This document shows positions 6,728-12,646 of a DNA stretch of 12,646 nt, piece by piece. Where the stretch lies: contig CAKZOF010000735.1 of assembly GCA_937135995.1 (NCBI GenBank), forward strand, positions 1 to 12,646, given 5' to 3'. The DNA comes from an uncultured Pyrinomonas sp. GTDB lineage: Bacteria; Acidobacteriota; Blastocatellia; Pyrinomonadales; Pyrinomonadaceae. Every line of letters starts with the position of its first letter. Positions within the stretch are counted from its first letter, which is position 1. The position numbers and the translations under genes are program-made. The notes beneath the pieces were generated by a model. That model made no database searches, was not told the DNA's origin, and worked only from the letters and a program-made list of their open reading frames with translations.

Positions 6728-6773
6728 AGATCGGCGGTGTTCTCGCCTGCCCTCTACAGCAGCCTCGCACTAT

Positions 6774-6789
6774 GTGCGGCAGGCCGCAC
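6774..6789. other. Perfect short inverted repeat after pdxH
   Basis: GTGCGGC (6774-6780) and GCCGCAC (6783-6789) are perfect complements separated by two bases, giving a tight GC-rich hairpin 46 nt after the pdxH stop. No T-run follows on either strand, so a classic intrinsic terminator is not supported. It could still act as a weak 3' end structure between converging pdxH and the minus-strand tRNA. Apart from this I see nothing in 6728-6978. Confidence 0.3.
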
Positions 6790-6978
6790 GGACATTGAAG
6801 GTCGACGCGTGTTCCCGCTTGCCCTCTGCCGAACGATGGCGACCGGCTATGGAAGAGGCCACTCGGGTTTTCTGCAACGAGTCGCTCTGATTTCAGGCGG
6901 CTCTCGACGCGCCCGTGGCTCGAGTGCGCTGTGGATAGCGGCTGAAGTTTCTCGGAACAGTTCTTCAGGAGGGTCGTT

Positions 6979-7053
6979 TGGAGCGGGTGACGGGACTCGA
7001 ACCCGCAGCCCACAGCTTGGGAAGCTGTTGCGCTACCATTGCGCCACACCCGC
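6979..7053 (-). tRNA. tRNA-Gly (anticodon CCC)
   Basis: A complete cloverleaf on the minus strand, 75 nt with the CCA end encoded (6979-6981). The acceptor stem is GCGGGTG/CACCCGC, the D stem GCGC/GCGC with loop AATGGTA, the anticodon stem ACAGC/GCTGT with loop TTCCCAA (anticodon CCC, reading the GGG glycine codon), the variable loop GGGCT, the T stem GCGGG/CCCGT (one G-T pair) with loop TTCGAGT, and the discriminator base T. All arm lengths are normal. The gene lies between pdxH and the response regulator and is preceded by its own promoter (7070-7099). Confidence 0.96.
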
Positions 7054-7069
7054 TCGCGCTGCGTAAACA

Positions 7070-7099
7070 AGGATACTGAAGCGCGCAGGCCGCTGTCAA
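7070..7099 (-). promoter_or_regulatory. Sigma-70-type promoter of the tRNA-Gly gene
   Basis: On the minus strand a perfect -35 TTGACA (7094-7099) is followed after 18 bp by TATCCT (7070-7075), four of six matches to the -10 consensus. The -10 element ends 16 nt before the mature tRNA 5' end, which implies a short leader of about 10 nt. This is a typical layout for a tRNA gene. It sits just downstream of the response regulator's stop codon. Confidence 0.65.
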
Positions 7100-7125
7100 T
7101 CGCGCTCCGCACGTCTGAAAACGGC

Positions 7126-7506
7126 CTACTCGCCGATGATCATGCGCGCAACGTGCCCGAGTCGCGGCGTATCTTCGGGTTTGCGCAGGCAACCTTGCGC
7201 GCCGGCGCGCATGGCCTCTTCGTGATCGAGCAAGTCGGCAAACGCCGTGTAGAAGAGAATCGGCGTACGTTGATCGAATTCACGTATCTCGCGACACAGT
7301 TCCAGTCCGTCTTTGTCTGGCAATCCGATGTCGAGCAAGATGAGGGCGAATTCTCTGCGGTGTGCCAGCGCTAGCCCTTCCTCGGCCGTCTGCGCCGTGA
7401 CGACCTGAAAGCCTTCGCGCCTGAGGCTGAAAGAGACTAGGTCGCGCGTGTCGGCCGTATCATCCACGAACAAGATCGTCCTTTTATCCACGGTTTCTTT
7501 TTTCAT
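7126..7506 (-). CDS. Single-domain response regulator (CheY-like receiver)
   Basis: A 126-residue protein made of one receiver domain with no output domain. It has the full set of receiver residues: the acidic pair Asp15-Asp16, the phosphorylated Asp59 in LILLDIGLPDKDG, Thr87 in ILFYTAFAD and Lys109 in the RKP motif. The histidine kinase that phosphorylates it is unknown, and none is encoded nearby, so it is an orphan in this window. Proteins of this kind relay phosphate to other proteins or bind partners directly. Start ATG 7506 gives the usual short N-terminus before beta strand 1 (RTILFVDD). A likely promoter lies at 7567-7594. The stop is 27 nt before the -35 element of the tRNA-Gly promoter. 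Confidence 0.93.
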   Translation of the reverse strand: MKKETVDKRTILFVDDTADTRDLVSFSLRREGFQVVTAQTAEEGLALAHRREFALILLDIGLPDKDGLELCREIREFDQRTPILFYTAFADLLDHEEAMRAGAQGCLRKPEDTPRLGHVARMIIGE

Positions 7507-7566
7507 GACTCGACGGTTGTGCGGTCGAAAAATTGTGCGCCCGTCCCATGCGACGAGGCGCGCGAT

Positions 7567-7594
7567 ATTGTACCTTAAACGTCGTGGATTTGAA
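7567..7594 (-). promoter_or_regulatory. Likely promoter of the response regulator gene
   Basis: Minus strand: TTCAAA (-35, 7589-7594, four of six consensus bases), a 16-bp spacer, then TACAAT (-10, 7567-7572, five of six). The predicted start of transcription would leave a leader of roughly 50 nt before ATG 7506. The match is by eye only. Confidence 0.4.
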
Positions 7595-7602
7595 CCTCGG
7601 GA

Positions 7603-7797
7603 TCAGTCTTTCGGGATGCTGCCAGACTGAAACGGCACCCAGCCAGTAGTGCTCCTTAAGCTTTTCGATGCGATCGAACTTGACGGGAACCGGACTAAGT
7701 CGAAACTCAAGCTCTCTTCCGCTTCATCGTGTTGGCGAAGACGGTTGGCGAAAGGTCCGACACAAAGGCGAGCCATACTCTTCGCGCCGCTTTGCAT
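7603..7797 (-). CDS. Possible 64-residue ORF coupled to kdsC
   Basis: On the minus strand the kdsC stop TGA (7799-7797) overlaps an ATG (7797-7795) as TGATG, a layout that allows termination-reinitiation. The resulting frame runs 64 codons (starts MQSGAKSMARLCVGPF, ends VPFQSGSIPKD) to TGA 7605-7603. A second in-frame ATG at 7776 has GAAGAG just upstream. I recognise no domain, and the third-position GC is near 60 percent, lower than kdsC itself. The stop codon sits in a perfect 7-bp inverted repeat (7603-7609 with 7624-7630), so the region may instead be a non-coding 3' end. Confidence 0.25.
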   Translation of the reverse strand: MQSGAKSMARLCVGPFANRLRQHDEAEESLSFDLVRFPSSSIASKSLRSTTGWVPFQSGSIPKD

Positions 7798-8318
7798 CAA
7801 CGAGGGACCAACAATCGCCACTTCTTTTGCGCCCGCAGCAACAGCTCGATCAGCTCGCGCACAGCCCCGTGCCCGCCCGCCTTTTTGGTTACATGGTGCG
7901 CCGCACGTCGCGCTTCGATGCACGCATCGGCAACAGCGACGGCAAAACCGACGCGCCGCATCAGCGGTACATCGGCAAGATCGTCGCCGATGAATGCGAC
8001 CTCTGCGGCGCACACGTTTGCTTCGGCGAGCAAAGATTCGAAAGCCGCGACCTTGTCGCCGACCCCCTGACGTACAAAGTGGATGCCGAGCTCGCGCGCG
8101 CGCACCTCGAGCGCCAGCGACGCGCGCCCGGAGACCACGCCTGACAGGCCGCCCGCGCGATGCCAAAGGGCTAGTCCTTGTCCATCGCGCACGTGAAAGG
8201 ATTTCATCTCGCTTCCATCATCAAGGAGATGGATGCGTCCGTCGGTCAGCACGCCGTCGCAATCCATCAAGAGCAGACGGATGCGCGCGGCTCGCTTGAG
8301 GTGCGAAGAGGAAGCCAT
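7797..8318 (-). CDS. kdsC: 3-deoxy-D-manno-octulosonate 8-phosphate phosphatase (HAD family)
   Basis: Cytosolic, Mg-dependent phosphatase that removes phosphate from Kdo-8-phosphate, giving the Kdo needed for lipid A core synthesis. The protein is 173 residues from ATG 8318, a normal KdsC length with no cap domain. HAD motifs are all present: Asp19 and Asp21 in MDCDGVLTDG, Ser63 in VVSGR, Lys89 in GDKV and Asp112-Asp113 in FIGDDLADVPL. The C-terminal GGHGAVREL (148-156) is the KdsC-type tail near the active site. I chose ATG 8318; an in-frame GTG at 8339 would add seven residues and has a weak AAGAAAGA upstream, so the start is not certain. It is the fourth gene of the pyrG-kdsA cluster, 126 nt after the upstream gene. 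A closely related fold exists in YrbI-like phosphatases, which are the same family. Confidence 0.93.
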   Translation of the reverse strand: MASSSHLKRAARIRLLLMDCDGVLTDGRIHLLDDGSEMKSFHVRDGQGLALWHRAGGLSGVVSGRASLALEVRARELGIHFVRQGVGDKVAAFESLLAEANVCAAEVAFIGDDLADVPLMRRVGFAVAVADACIEARRAAHHVTKKAGGHGAVRELIELLLRAQKKWRLLVPR

Positions 8319-8418
8319 CGTTGGGTCAGCGAGAACCACTTTGTCTTTCTTGCGGCTCTTCGATCTTTTCCACGAGGCGTGGTCGAACCAAAGGATAGCT
8401 CAGCCGACGAGCCGCCTT

Positions 8419-8441
8419 CGCGTCGGTGATGGACCGACGCG
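8419..8441 (-). terminator. Strong hairpin between the M1-like/TPR gene and kdsC
   Basis: CGCGTCGGT (8419-8427) and ACCGACGCG (8433-8441) are perfect 9-bp complements around a 5-nt loop, 3 nt beyond the stop codon of the M1-like gene on the minus strand. No T-run follows, so if it stops transcription it is not by the classic intrinsic route. It could instead be a partial terminator or a 3'-end stabiliser that lowers kdsC output relative to the upstream genes. Confidence 0.35.
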
Positions 8442-8444
8442 CAC

Positions 8445-10724
8445 TCAGCGTTCCTCGAAAACCGGGATCTCGACCAATCGCCAATCGTTGCCGGCGCGTC
8501 CGAGCACGAGCACGGCCGAGACGTTCTTCTCTTGCCCGAGTGCACGCACGGTGATCGTCGCTTCGGCGACGAGGCGGTCGCCACTTTGCCTTTCGGTCCG
8601 TATGAGGCGTGTTTGCCAGACCTCCGGCTGGGTGCCGACGATGCCAGCGGCGAATGTTGCGAGTTCGCCCGGCATGATCAAGGCTTCGATCTCCGCCTTG
8701 CGTCCGGACCTGATCGCGCCGTCCAGACGAGCGAAAAAGGCTCGCGCCGATTCATCTACCGGCGGCGCGCTCTGCGAAGATTCGAGGCGCTCCCTCGCTT
8801 GACGCGCGGCGAGCACGGCGGCAAGCAGACCTTCGCTCTGCACGGCTTCGGTGAACCGCTGTACGGCTTCTGTTGTTTGTCCTCGACGCGCCGCGATCTC
8901 GCCCAATCCGTAGCTCGCCCACGAAAGCGTCGCCGGAGTCGGCAGCTTCTCGTCCAGCACGGCGCGAAACTCGCGCTCGGCCTCGTCCAAGCGGTTCTGC
9001 GCCAGAAGCGCGCGCCCCAAGACGATGCGCAACTCTTGCGCACGCGGCACACGCAGCAGCGCTTCGCGCGCGGTCTTTTCGGCGGCAGCGTACTCTTGAC
9101 GGGTGAACAGGCGCGTCGCTTCGGCAAGCGCTTCTTCTGGTGTCGGCACGCGCGGCGCGACATCGTTGCTGTAATCGATCTGCGGATAGAGCTTTTCAGG
9201 ATCGACTTCGACACGCACGATCTTGGTGTTCGTTTGAAAGCGCGCTTCGCCGAAGTCGCGCGCCGGAACGTTCGCTTCAACGACAATGCGCTGCCCACCG
9301 TCGGTGACGGCTTCCACCGGCACGGCGACGTCGATCGGCCCGGTGTTGCGCAAAGCGGCAACCCATACGCCACTTTGCTGATGCGGCAACCCGACGAGCA
9401 GGTCCATGTCGGTCGGCTGGTCCAGTCCGTAATCGAGCAACGCCTTGAGCGGTGCTCCACCGCGTTCGACGAAAGCGGCGCGCAGCGAAGCGAGCGTCAT
9501 CCCGTTCTCCGCCTGCAACTGCGTGCGCAAAATGCCGGCGAAAGCGTCGCGTCCGAGGGCGCGCTCGACCAGTCGCCAGATCATCGCACCCTTGTTGGGC
9601 ACAGCGATGAAGTGTGTGTCGTAGAGCGGGTTCGACTGCGCGAGCGGGCCGTCGCGCCGGGCCAGCGGCGCGTAGGCGATGCGCTGGCGTTCGCGTTCGG
9701 CATCCGCCGTCTCCTTGCCGAACTCTTTTTCGAGAAAGAGCGTCGCCAGGTAGCGCGTCAACCCTTCGCGCACAACGCTGGCGCCATCGCCGCGCACTGG
9801 CGCAACGCCGCCAACCCACAGCTCAGCGACCATCTCCGCGATGAAGAGCGCCGTCGCCGAATCGGTCTTCGGACGACGAAACGCTGCCGCTTCGAGCAAC
9901 AACGTGCCGCCATCTTTGAATCCGGCGCCGCGACGAACGGCGACCAGACGAAGCGGTACGTCGGGCGCCGGACCGAGCAACGATTGGAAAAAGGCGCGCG
10001 CTGAGTTCGCCAGCTTGATCAAACGTTCGGCGGCACGACGCTCTTCCGCTGTCGGACCGGTGAGCAACCACGCGCTGATGCCACGCGCGTCGGTGCTTTC
10101 CACCGTCTCCCACTGTCCGGCGAGGAAAAACGGCTGCGCGTTGAGGCTCTGCTCAAAGAGATTGCCGTTAGCGCGCCCAGATGAGACAATCCGTTCGTTC
10201 GTCCCGCTCACCGTCAGCCGAAAGGGTGCCACGTCAGCGCCGCGCGTCGAATAGGGCGTATTGGGAGTTGGATACCAGAAAGAGAGCGGAAGAAACTGCG
10301 CGCCTTCGGGCGAGATGGCCGCTAGCCCTGTGTTTCGGTCCACCGGCAACCGGTGTTCGACCGTCACCGTCACCGTCTGATTGGGCGCGACCGACGAGGG
10401 AAGAGTGATCGTCACCTGTTGAAGTTTCGTGCGCGGCTCTTCGCGCGAGCGAAAGGTCGCGTTCGCCCCGTTGACGCTGGCCGTTCGCACCTGCGCCGCC
10501 GGGTTCAACCGAACCGTGAATGTCCGTCCCGTGCCCTGCCCGACGTTGCGTGCGGTGATCGTCGTGCGCACATCGAGCGCGCGCGGCGCGGCGGAGATCG
10601 TCGCCGCGACGTCGAAGCGCGACACTTGCCACGCGGCGCGCGCTTCCTCTTGCGCCAGCAAACGGACGGCGAAAAGAGCGAACACCACGACCAAGAACGA
10701 AACCCGTGAGACCATTGCAATCAT
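8445..10724 (-). CDS. Secreted pseudo-peptidase (M1-like) with TPR and NTF2-like domains
   Basis: A 759-residue exported protein of uncertain function. Signal peptide at residues 1-24 (hydrophobic FLVVVFALFAV, then LLAQ). Residues ~30-215 are beta-rich, like the N-terminal domain of M1 aminopeptidases. Residues ~225-430 resemble the M1 catalytic domain: the helix FIAEMVAELW (294-303) stands where HExxH belongs, but both zinc histidines are alanine (Ala296, Ala300) while Glu297 remains; the third-ligand motif is kept as VVREGLTRYL (Glu320), and PNKGAMIWRLVERALG (376-391) is typical. So zinc catalysis is probably lost. TPR-like repeats follow (~527-650), then an NTF2-like domain (~657-757). I start at ATG 10724 (GAGG 10 nt upstream) rather than the in-frame TTG at 10829, which overlaps the kdsA stop and would bury the signal peptide. 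A role as a cell-envelope scaffold is a guess. Confidence 0.75.
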   Translation of the reverse strand: MIAMVSRVSFLVVVFALFAVRLLAQEEARAAWQVSRFDVAATISAAPRALDVRTTITARNVGQGTGRTFTVRLNPAAQVRTASVNGANATFRSREEPRTKLQQVTITLPSSVAPNQTVTVTVEHRLPVDRNTGLAAISPEGAQFLPLSFWYPTPNTPYSTRGADVAPFRLTVSGTNERIVSSGRANGNLFEQSLNAQPFFLAGQWETVESTDARGISAWLLTGPTAEERRAAERLIKLANSARAFFQSLLGPAPDVPLRLVAVRRGAGFKDGGTLLLEAAAFRRPKTDSATALFIAEMVAELWVGGVAPVRGDGASVVREGLTRYLATLFLEKEFGKETADAERERQRIAYAPLARRDGPLAQSNPLYDTHFIAVPNKGAMIWRLVERALGRDAFAGILRTQLQAENGMTLASLRAAFVERGGAPLKALLDYGLDQPTDMDLLVGLPHQQSGVWVAALRNTGPIDVAVPVEAVTDGGQRIVVEANVPARDFGEARFQTNTKIVRVEVDPEKLYPQIDYSNDVAPRVPTPEEALAEATRLFTRQEYAAAEKTAREALLRVPRAQELRIVLGRALLAQNRLDEAEREFRAVLDEKLPTPATLSWASYGLGEIAARRGQTTEAVQRFTEAVQSEGLLAAVLAARQARERLESSQSAPPVDESARAFFARLDGAIRSGRKAEIEALIMPGELATFAAGIVGTQPEVWQTRLIRTERQSGDRLVAEATITVRALGQEKNVSAVLVLGRAGNDWRLVEIPVFEER

Positions 10725-10786
10725 TTGGAAGAAACCTCGCGGGCGGCCCGTGCGCGCCGCTTCTTCAGTACGTTCGACGGAAACGC

Positions 10787-10806
10787 CCGGCGACGAAGAG
10801 CGCCGG
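10787..10806 (-). other. Hairpin after kdsA
   Basis: CCGGCG (10787-10792) and CGCCGG (10801-10806) form a 6-bp stem with an 8-nt loop in the 101-nt gap between the kdsA stop and the next start on the minus strand. No T-run follows. It may be a weak attenuator or simply chance in GC-rich DNA. Confidence 0.2.
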
Positions 10807-10825
10807 AAGAGCACGAAGCGGCTTT

Positions 10826-11674
10826 TCAAGCGCTCGCGGCACTGCGCCGAACCGCTTCGTGGACAGCGCAGAGCGTCTCGAGCAACGGTTCGAAGCGCTC
10901 CAGTGGTAACATATTCGGGCCGTCCGACGGCGCGCGCGACGGATCGTTGTGGACTTCGAGAAAGATCGCGTCGATGCCAACCGCAACACCGGCACGCGCC
11001 AGCGGTTCGATGAACTCCGCTTGTCCGCCCGTTGCATGGCCTAACCCACCGGGCAGTTGCAGCGCGTGCGTGACATCGAAGACGACCGGCACGCCGAACC
11101 GACGCATGATCGGAAACGAACGCATATCGACGACCAAGTTATTGTAACCGAAGGTCACGCCGCGCTCGGTGAGGAGCAATCGCGTGCAACCGGCGGCGCG
11201 CGCTTTGCGCACGATGTTGCGCGCATCGTAGGGCGAGAGGAATTGCCCCTTTTTGACGTTGACGGCGCGCCCCGTGCGCGCTGCAGCGGCGATCAAATCG
11301 GTCTGCCGACACAAAAAGGCCGGGATCTGCAAAATGTCGACCGTCTCGGCGACTTCTTCCACTTGAACAGTTTCGTGCACGTCGGTTGTCACGGGCGCAC
11401 CCGTCTCTTCGCGCACGGCGCGCAAGATCTCCAATCCAACGCGCATCCCCAAGCCGCGAAAACTTTCATGCGACGAGCGGTTCGCTTTGTCGAAGGACGA
11501 TTTGAAGACGAAATCTAACCCGACGCGCTGCGCGCGGCGTTGCAGTTCGTGCGCCATCATGAGCGCGTGTTCGCGCGATTCGATGACGCACGGCCCGGCG
11601 ATCACCGTCAACCGGCCATCACCGAAGATCACCTCGCCCACGCTGAAAGGCACCAACGGCTCTTCCTGTATCAT
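10826..11674 (-). CDS. kdsA: 3-deoxy-8-phosphooctulonate synthase (Kdo-8-P synthase), metal-dependent type
   Basis: Cytosolic enzyme that condenses arabinose-5-phosphate with phosphoenolpyruvate to Kdo-8-phosphate, the committed step of Kdo synthesis for LPS. The protein is 282 residues from ATG 11674, the normal length. Signature segments include IAGPCVIES (25-33), FKSSFDKANRSS, TDVHE, QIPAFLCRQTDL, VKKGQF, TERGVTFGYNN and VFDVTHALQLPG. Cys29 in AGPC is the metal-ligand cysteine of class II enzymes, which E. coli-type class I replaces with Asn, so this one is predicted to need a divalent metal. A longer frame to 11785 exists, but the added residues are the shadow of pyrG; ATG 11674 lies 10 nt after the pyrG stop with AAAGG just upstream, although spacing is short. 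The pyrG-kdsA pair is a known conserved neighbourhood. Confidence 0.96.
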   Translation of the reverse strand: MIQEEPLVPFSVGEVIFGDGRLTVIAGPCVIESREHALMMAHELQRRAQRVGLDFVFKSSFDKANRSSHESFRGLGMRVGLEILRAVREETGAPVTTDVHETVQVEEVAETVDILQIPAFLCRQTDLIAAAARTGRAVNVKKGQFLSPYDARNIVRKARAAGCTRLLLTERGVTFGYNNLVVDMRSFPIMRRFGVPVVFDVTHALQLPGGLGHATGGQAEFIEPLARAGVAVGIDAIFLEVHNDPSRAPSDGPNMLPLERFEPLLETLCAVHEAVRRSAASA

Positions 11675-11684
11675 CGGCCTTTGC

Positions 11685-12646
11685 TCAACTTTCGTGCGCT
11701 GCCATCTGCTCGACGGCGAGCTCGGAGCGCAAACGGTTCTCGTGCGCGGCGCGAACGAATTCGACGAAGATCGGGTGCGGAGCAAGCGGCTTGGATTTGT
11801 ATTCAGGGTGAAACTGGCACGCGAGAAACCACGGATGCGTGCGCCGCGGCAGTTCGATGATCTCGGCGAAGCGCCCGTCTTCCGACTCGCCGCTGAAGAC
11901 GAGACCGCCCTTTTCGAGCACGTCGCGGTAAGCAGGATTGAATTCGTAGCGATGACGATGGCGTTCGCTCACGGCGTTTGCTCCGCCATAGATCGCGCTC
12001 GCCAACGTGCCGGGAAGTAATCGACAGGTCCACGCGCCGAGCCGCATGTTGCCGCCCATCTCTTCGACGCCGACCAGTTCTCGCAGTTTGAAGATCACCG
12101 GATGGGGCGTCTCGGCATCGAACTCGGTCGAATCGGCTTCCGTCAAACCACACACGTTGCGCGCGTATTCGATCACTGCCGTCTGCATGCCGAGACAGAT
12201 GCCGAGATAAGGCGTGCGCGAGCGGCGCGCCCAACCGATGGCGCGGATCATCCCTTGAATGCCGCGCCGCCCGAATCCGCCCGGCACCAATATGCCGTCC
12301 ACGTCGCGCAAGATGGCAGCGACGTTCTCTTCCGTGATCGCTTCGGATTCGATCCAACGCACGCGCACGCGCAGGCGATTCGCCACCCCGCCGTGCGTCA
12401 GCGCTTCGCGAAGTGACTTGTAGGCATCTTCGAGTTCGACGTATTTGCCGACGACGCCAATGGTCACTTCGCTCGCCGTCCGATCGAGCACCGTGGCAAC
12501 CAGGTCGCGCCAGCGTGCCAGATCCGCTTCGGAACGCGCTTTCTCGCCGAGCGCCAGCCGCTGGATGATGAGATCGTCAAGCCCCTGCTCGTGAAAAACC
12601 AACGGCACTTGGTAGATCGTCTTCACGGATGCTGCCGCGACCACCG
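11685..12646 (-). CDS. pyrG: CTP synthase, C-terminal 320 residues (5' end outside the window)
   Basis: Makes CTP from UTP, ATP and glutamine. The window shows the end of the N-terminal synthase domain (QVPLVFHEQGLDDLII) and the whole class I glutamine amidotransferase domain: GVVGKYVELEDAYKS, ILVPGGFGRRG with the oxyanion-hole region, the nucleophile Cys in YLGICLGMQ, EMGGNMRLG, and the His-Glu pair in CQFHPEYKS. It is open through the right edge, so the true start lies beyond position 12646. About 220 of the usual ~540 residues are missing. CTP is needed for CMP-Kdo formation, which fits the kdsA and kdsC genes downstream. The stop is TGA at 11687-11685. Confidence 0.97.
   Translation of the reverse strand, partial: VVAAASVKTIYQVPLVFHEQGLDDLIIQRLALGEKARSEADLARWRDLVATVLDRTASEVTIGVVGKYVELEDAYKSLREALTHGGVANRLRVRVRWIESEAITEENVAAILRDVDGILVPGGFGRRGIQGMIRAIGWARRSRTPYLGICLGMQTAVIEYARNVCGLTEADSTEFDAETPHPVIFKLRELVGVEEMGGNMRLGAWTCRLLPGTLASAIYGGANAVSERHRHRYEFNPAYRDVLEKGGLVFSGESEDGRFAEIIELPRRTHPWFLACQFHPEYKSKPLAPHPIFVEFVRAAHENRLRSELAVEQMAAHES

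Noticed and set aside
8532..10004. 490-codon plus-strand frame opposite the M1-like gene
   Set aside because: Antisense shadow of a high-GC gene; Arg/Ala-rich with no domain, while the minus strand encodes a signal peptide and recognisable domains.

Overview
The window looks like chromosomal DNA of a GC-rich, LPS-making (diderm) bacterium. The Kdo genes kdsA and kdsC imply lipopolysaccharide. The pattern of many small flanking ORFs, an M1-like/TPR secreted protein and MOFRL-type glycerate kinase would fit Acidobacteriota (Blastocatellia/Pyrinomonas-like), but this placement is only an inference from the style of the proteins; no marker in the window fixes it. Nearly all genes are housekeeping.

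Left part (1-3900). The 3' two thirds of a membrane-anchored FtsK/SpoIIIE DNA translocase runs in from the left edge. It is followed by a 1.8 kb accessory patch with lower GC. The patch holds a degenerate 5' repeat, a lectin-like gene broken by an in-frame TGA, a two-gene pair that looks like a toxin-antitoxin-type module (BECR/DUF4258-like protein plus DUF2283 protein), and a 400-nt gene-free stretch. That stretch carries a strongly folded RNA-like element and a palindromic repeat with DnaA-box-like 9-mers. A 19-nt exact direct repeat, GATTTCCACAGAGTCTGTG, sits at both ends of the patch (2113-2131 and 3745-3763).

Middle part (3900-7510). On the plus strand are a ComEA-like helix-hairpin-helix lipoprotein, a glycerate 2-kinase of the DUF4147/MOFRL family and pyridoxamine 5'-phosphate oxidase (pdxH). 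On the minus strand are tRNA-Gly(CCC), with an encoded CCA and a good sigma-70-type promoter, and a single-domain response regulator with its own likely promoter.

Right part (7600-12646), all on the minus strand and read right to left: pyrG (CTP synthase, 5' end outside the window), kdsA (10 nt later), a secreted protein with a catalytically dead-looking M1 peptidase fold plus TPR and NTF2-like domains, kdsC, and possibly a 64-aa ORF coupled to kdsC by a TGATG overlap. pyrG supplies CTP, kdsA makes Kdo-8-phosphate and kdsC removes the phosphate. The resulting Kdo is then activated with CTP by KdsB (not in this window), so the cluster is metabolically coherent for Kdo supply to LPS.

The parts most worth a second look are the accessory patch at 2100-3850 and the pseudo-peptidase between kdsA and kdsC.
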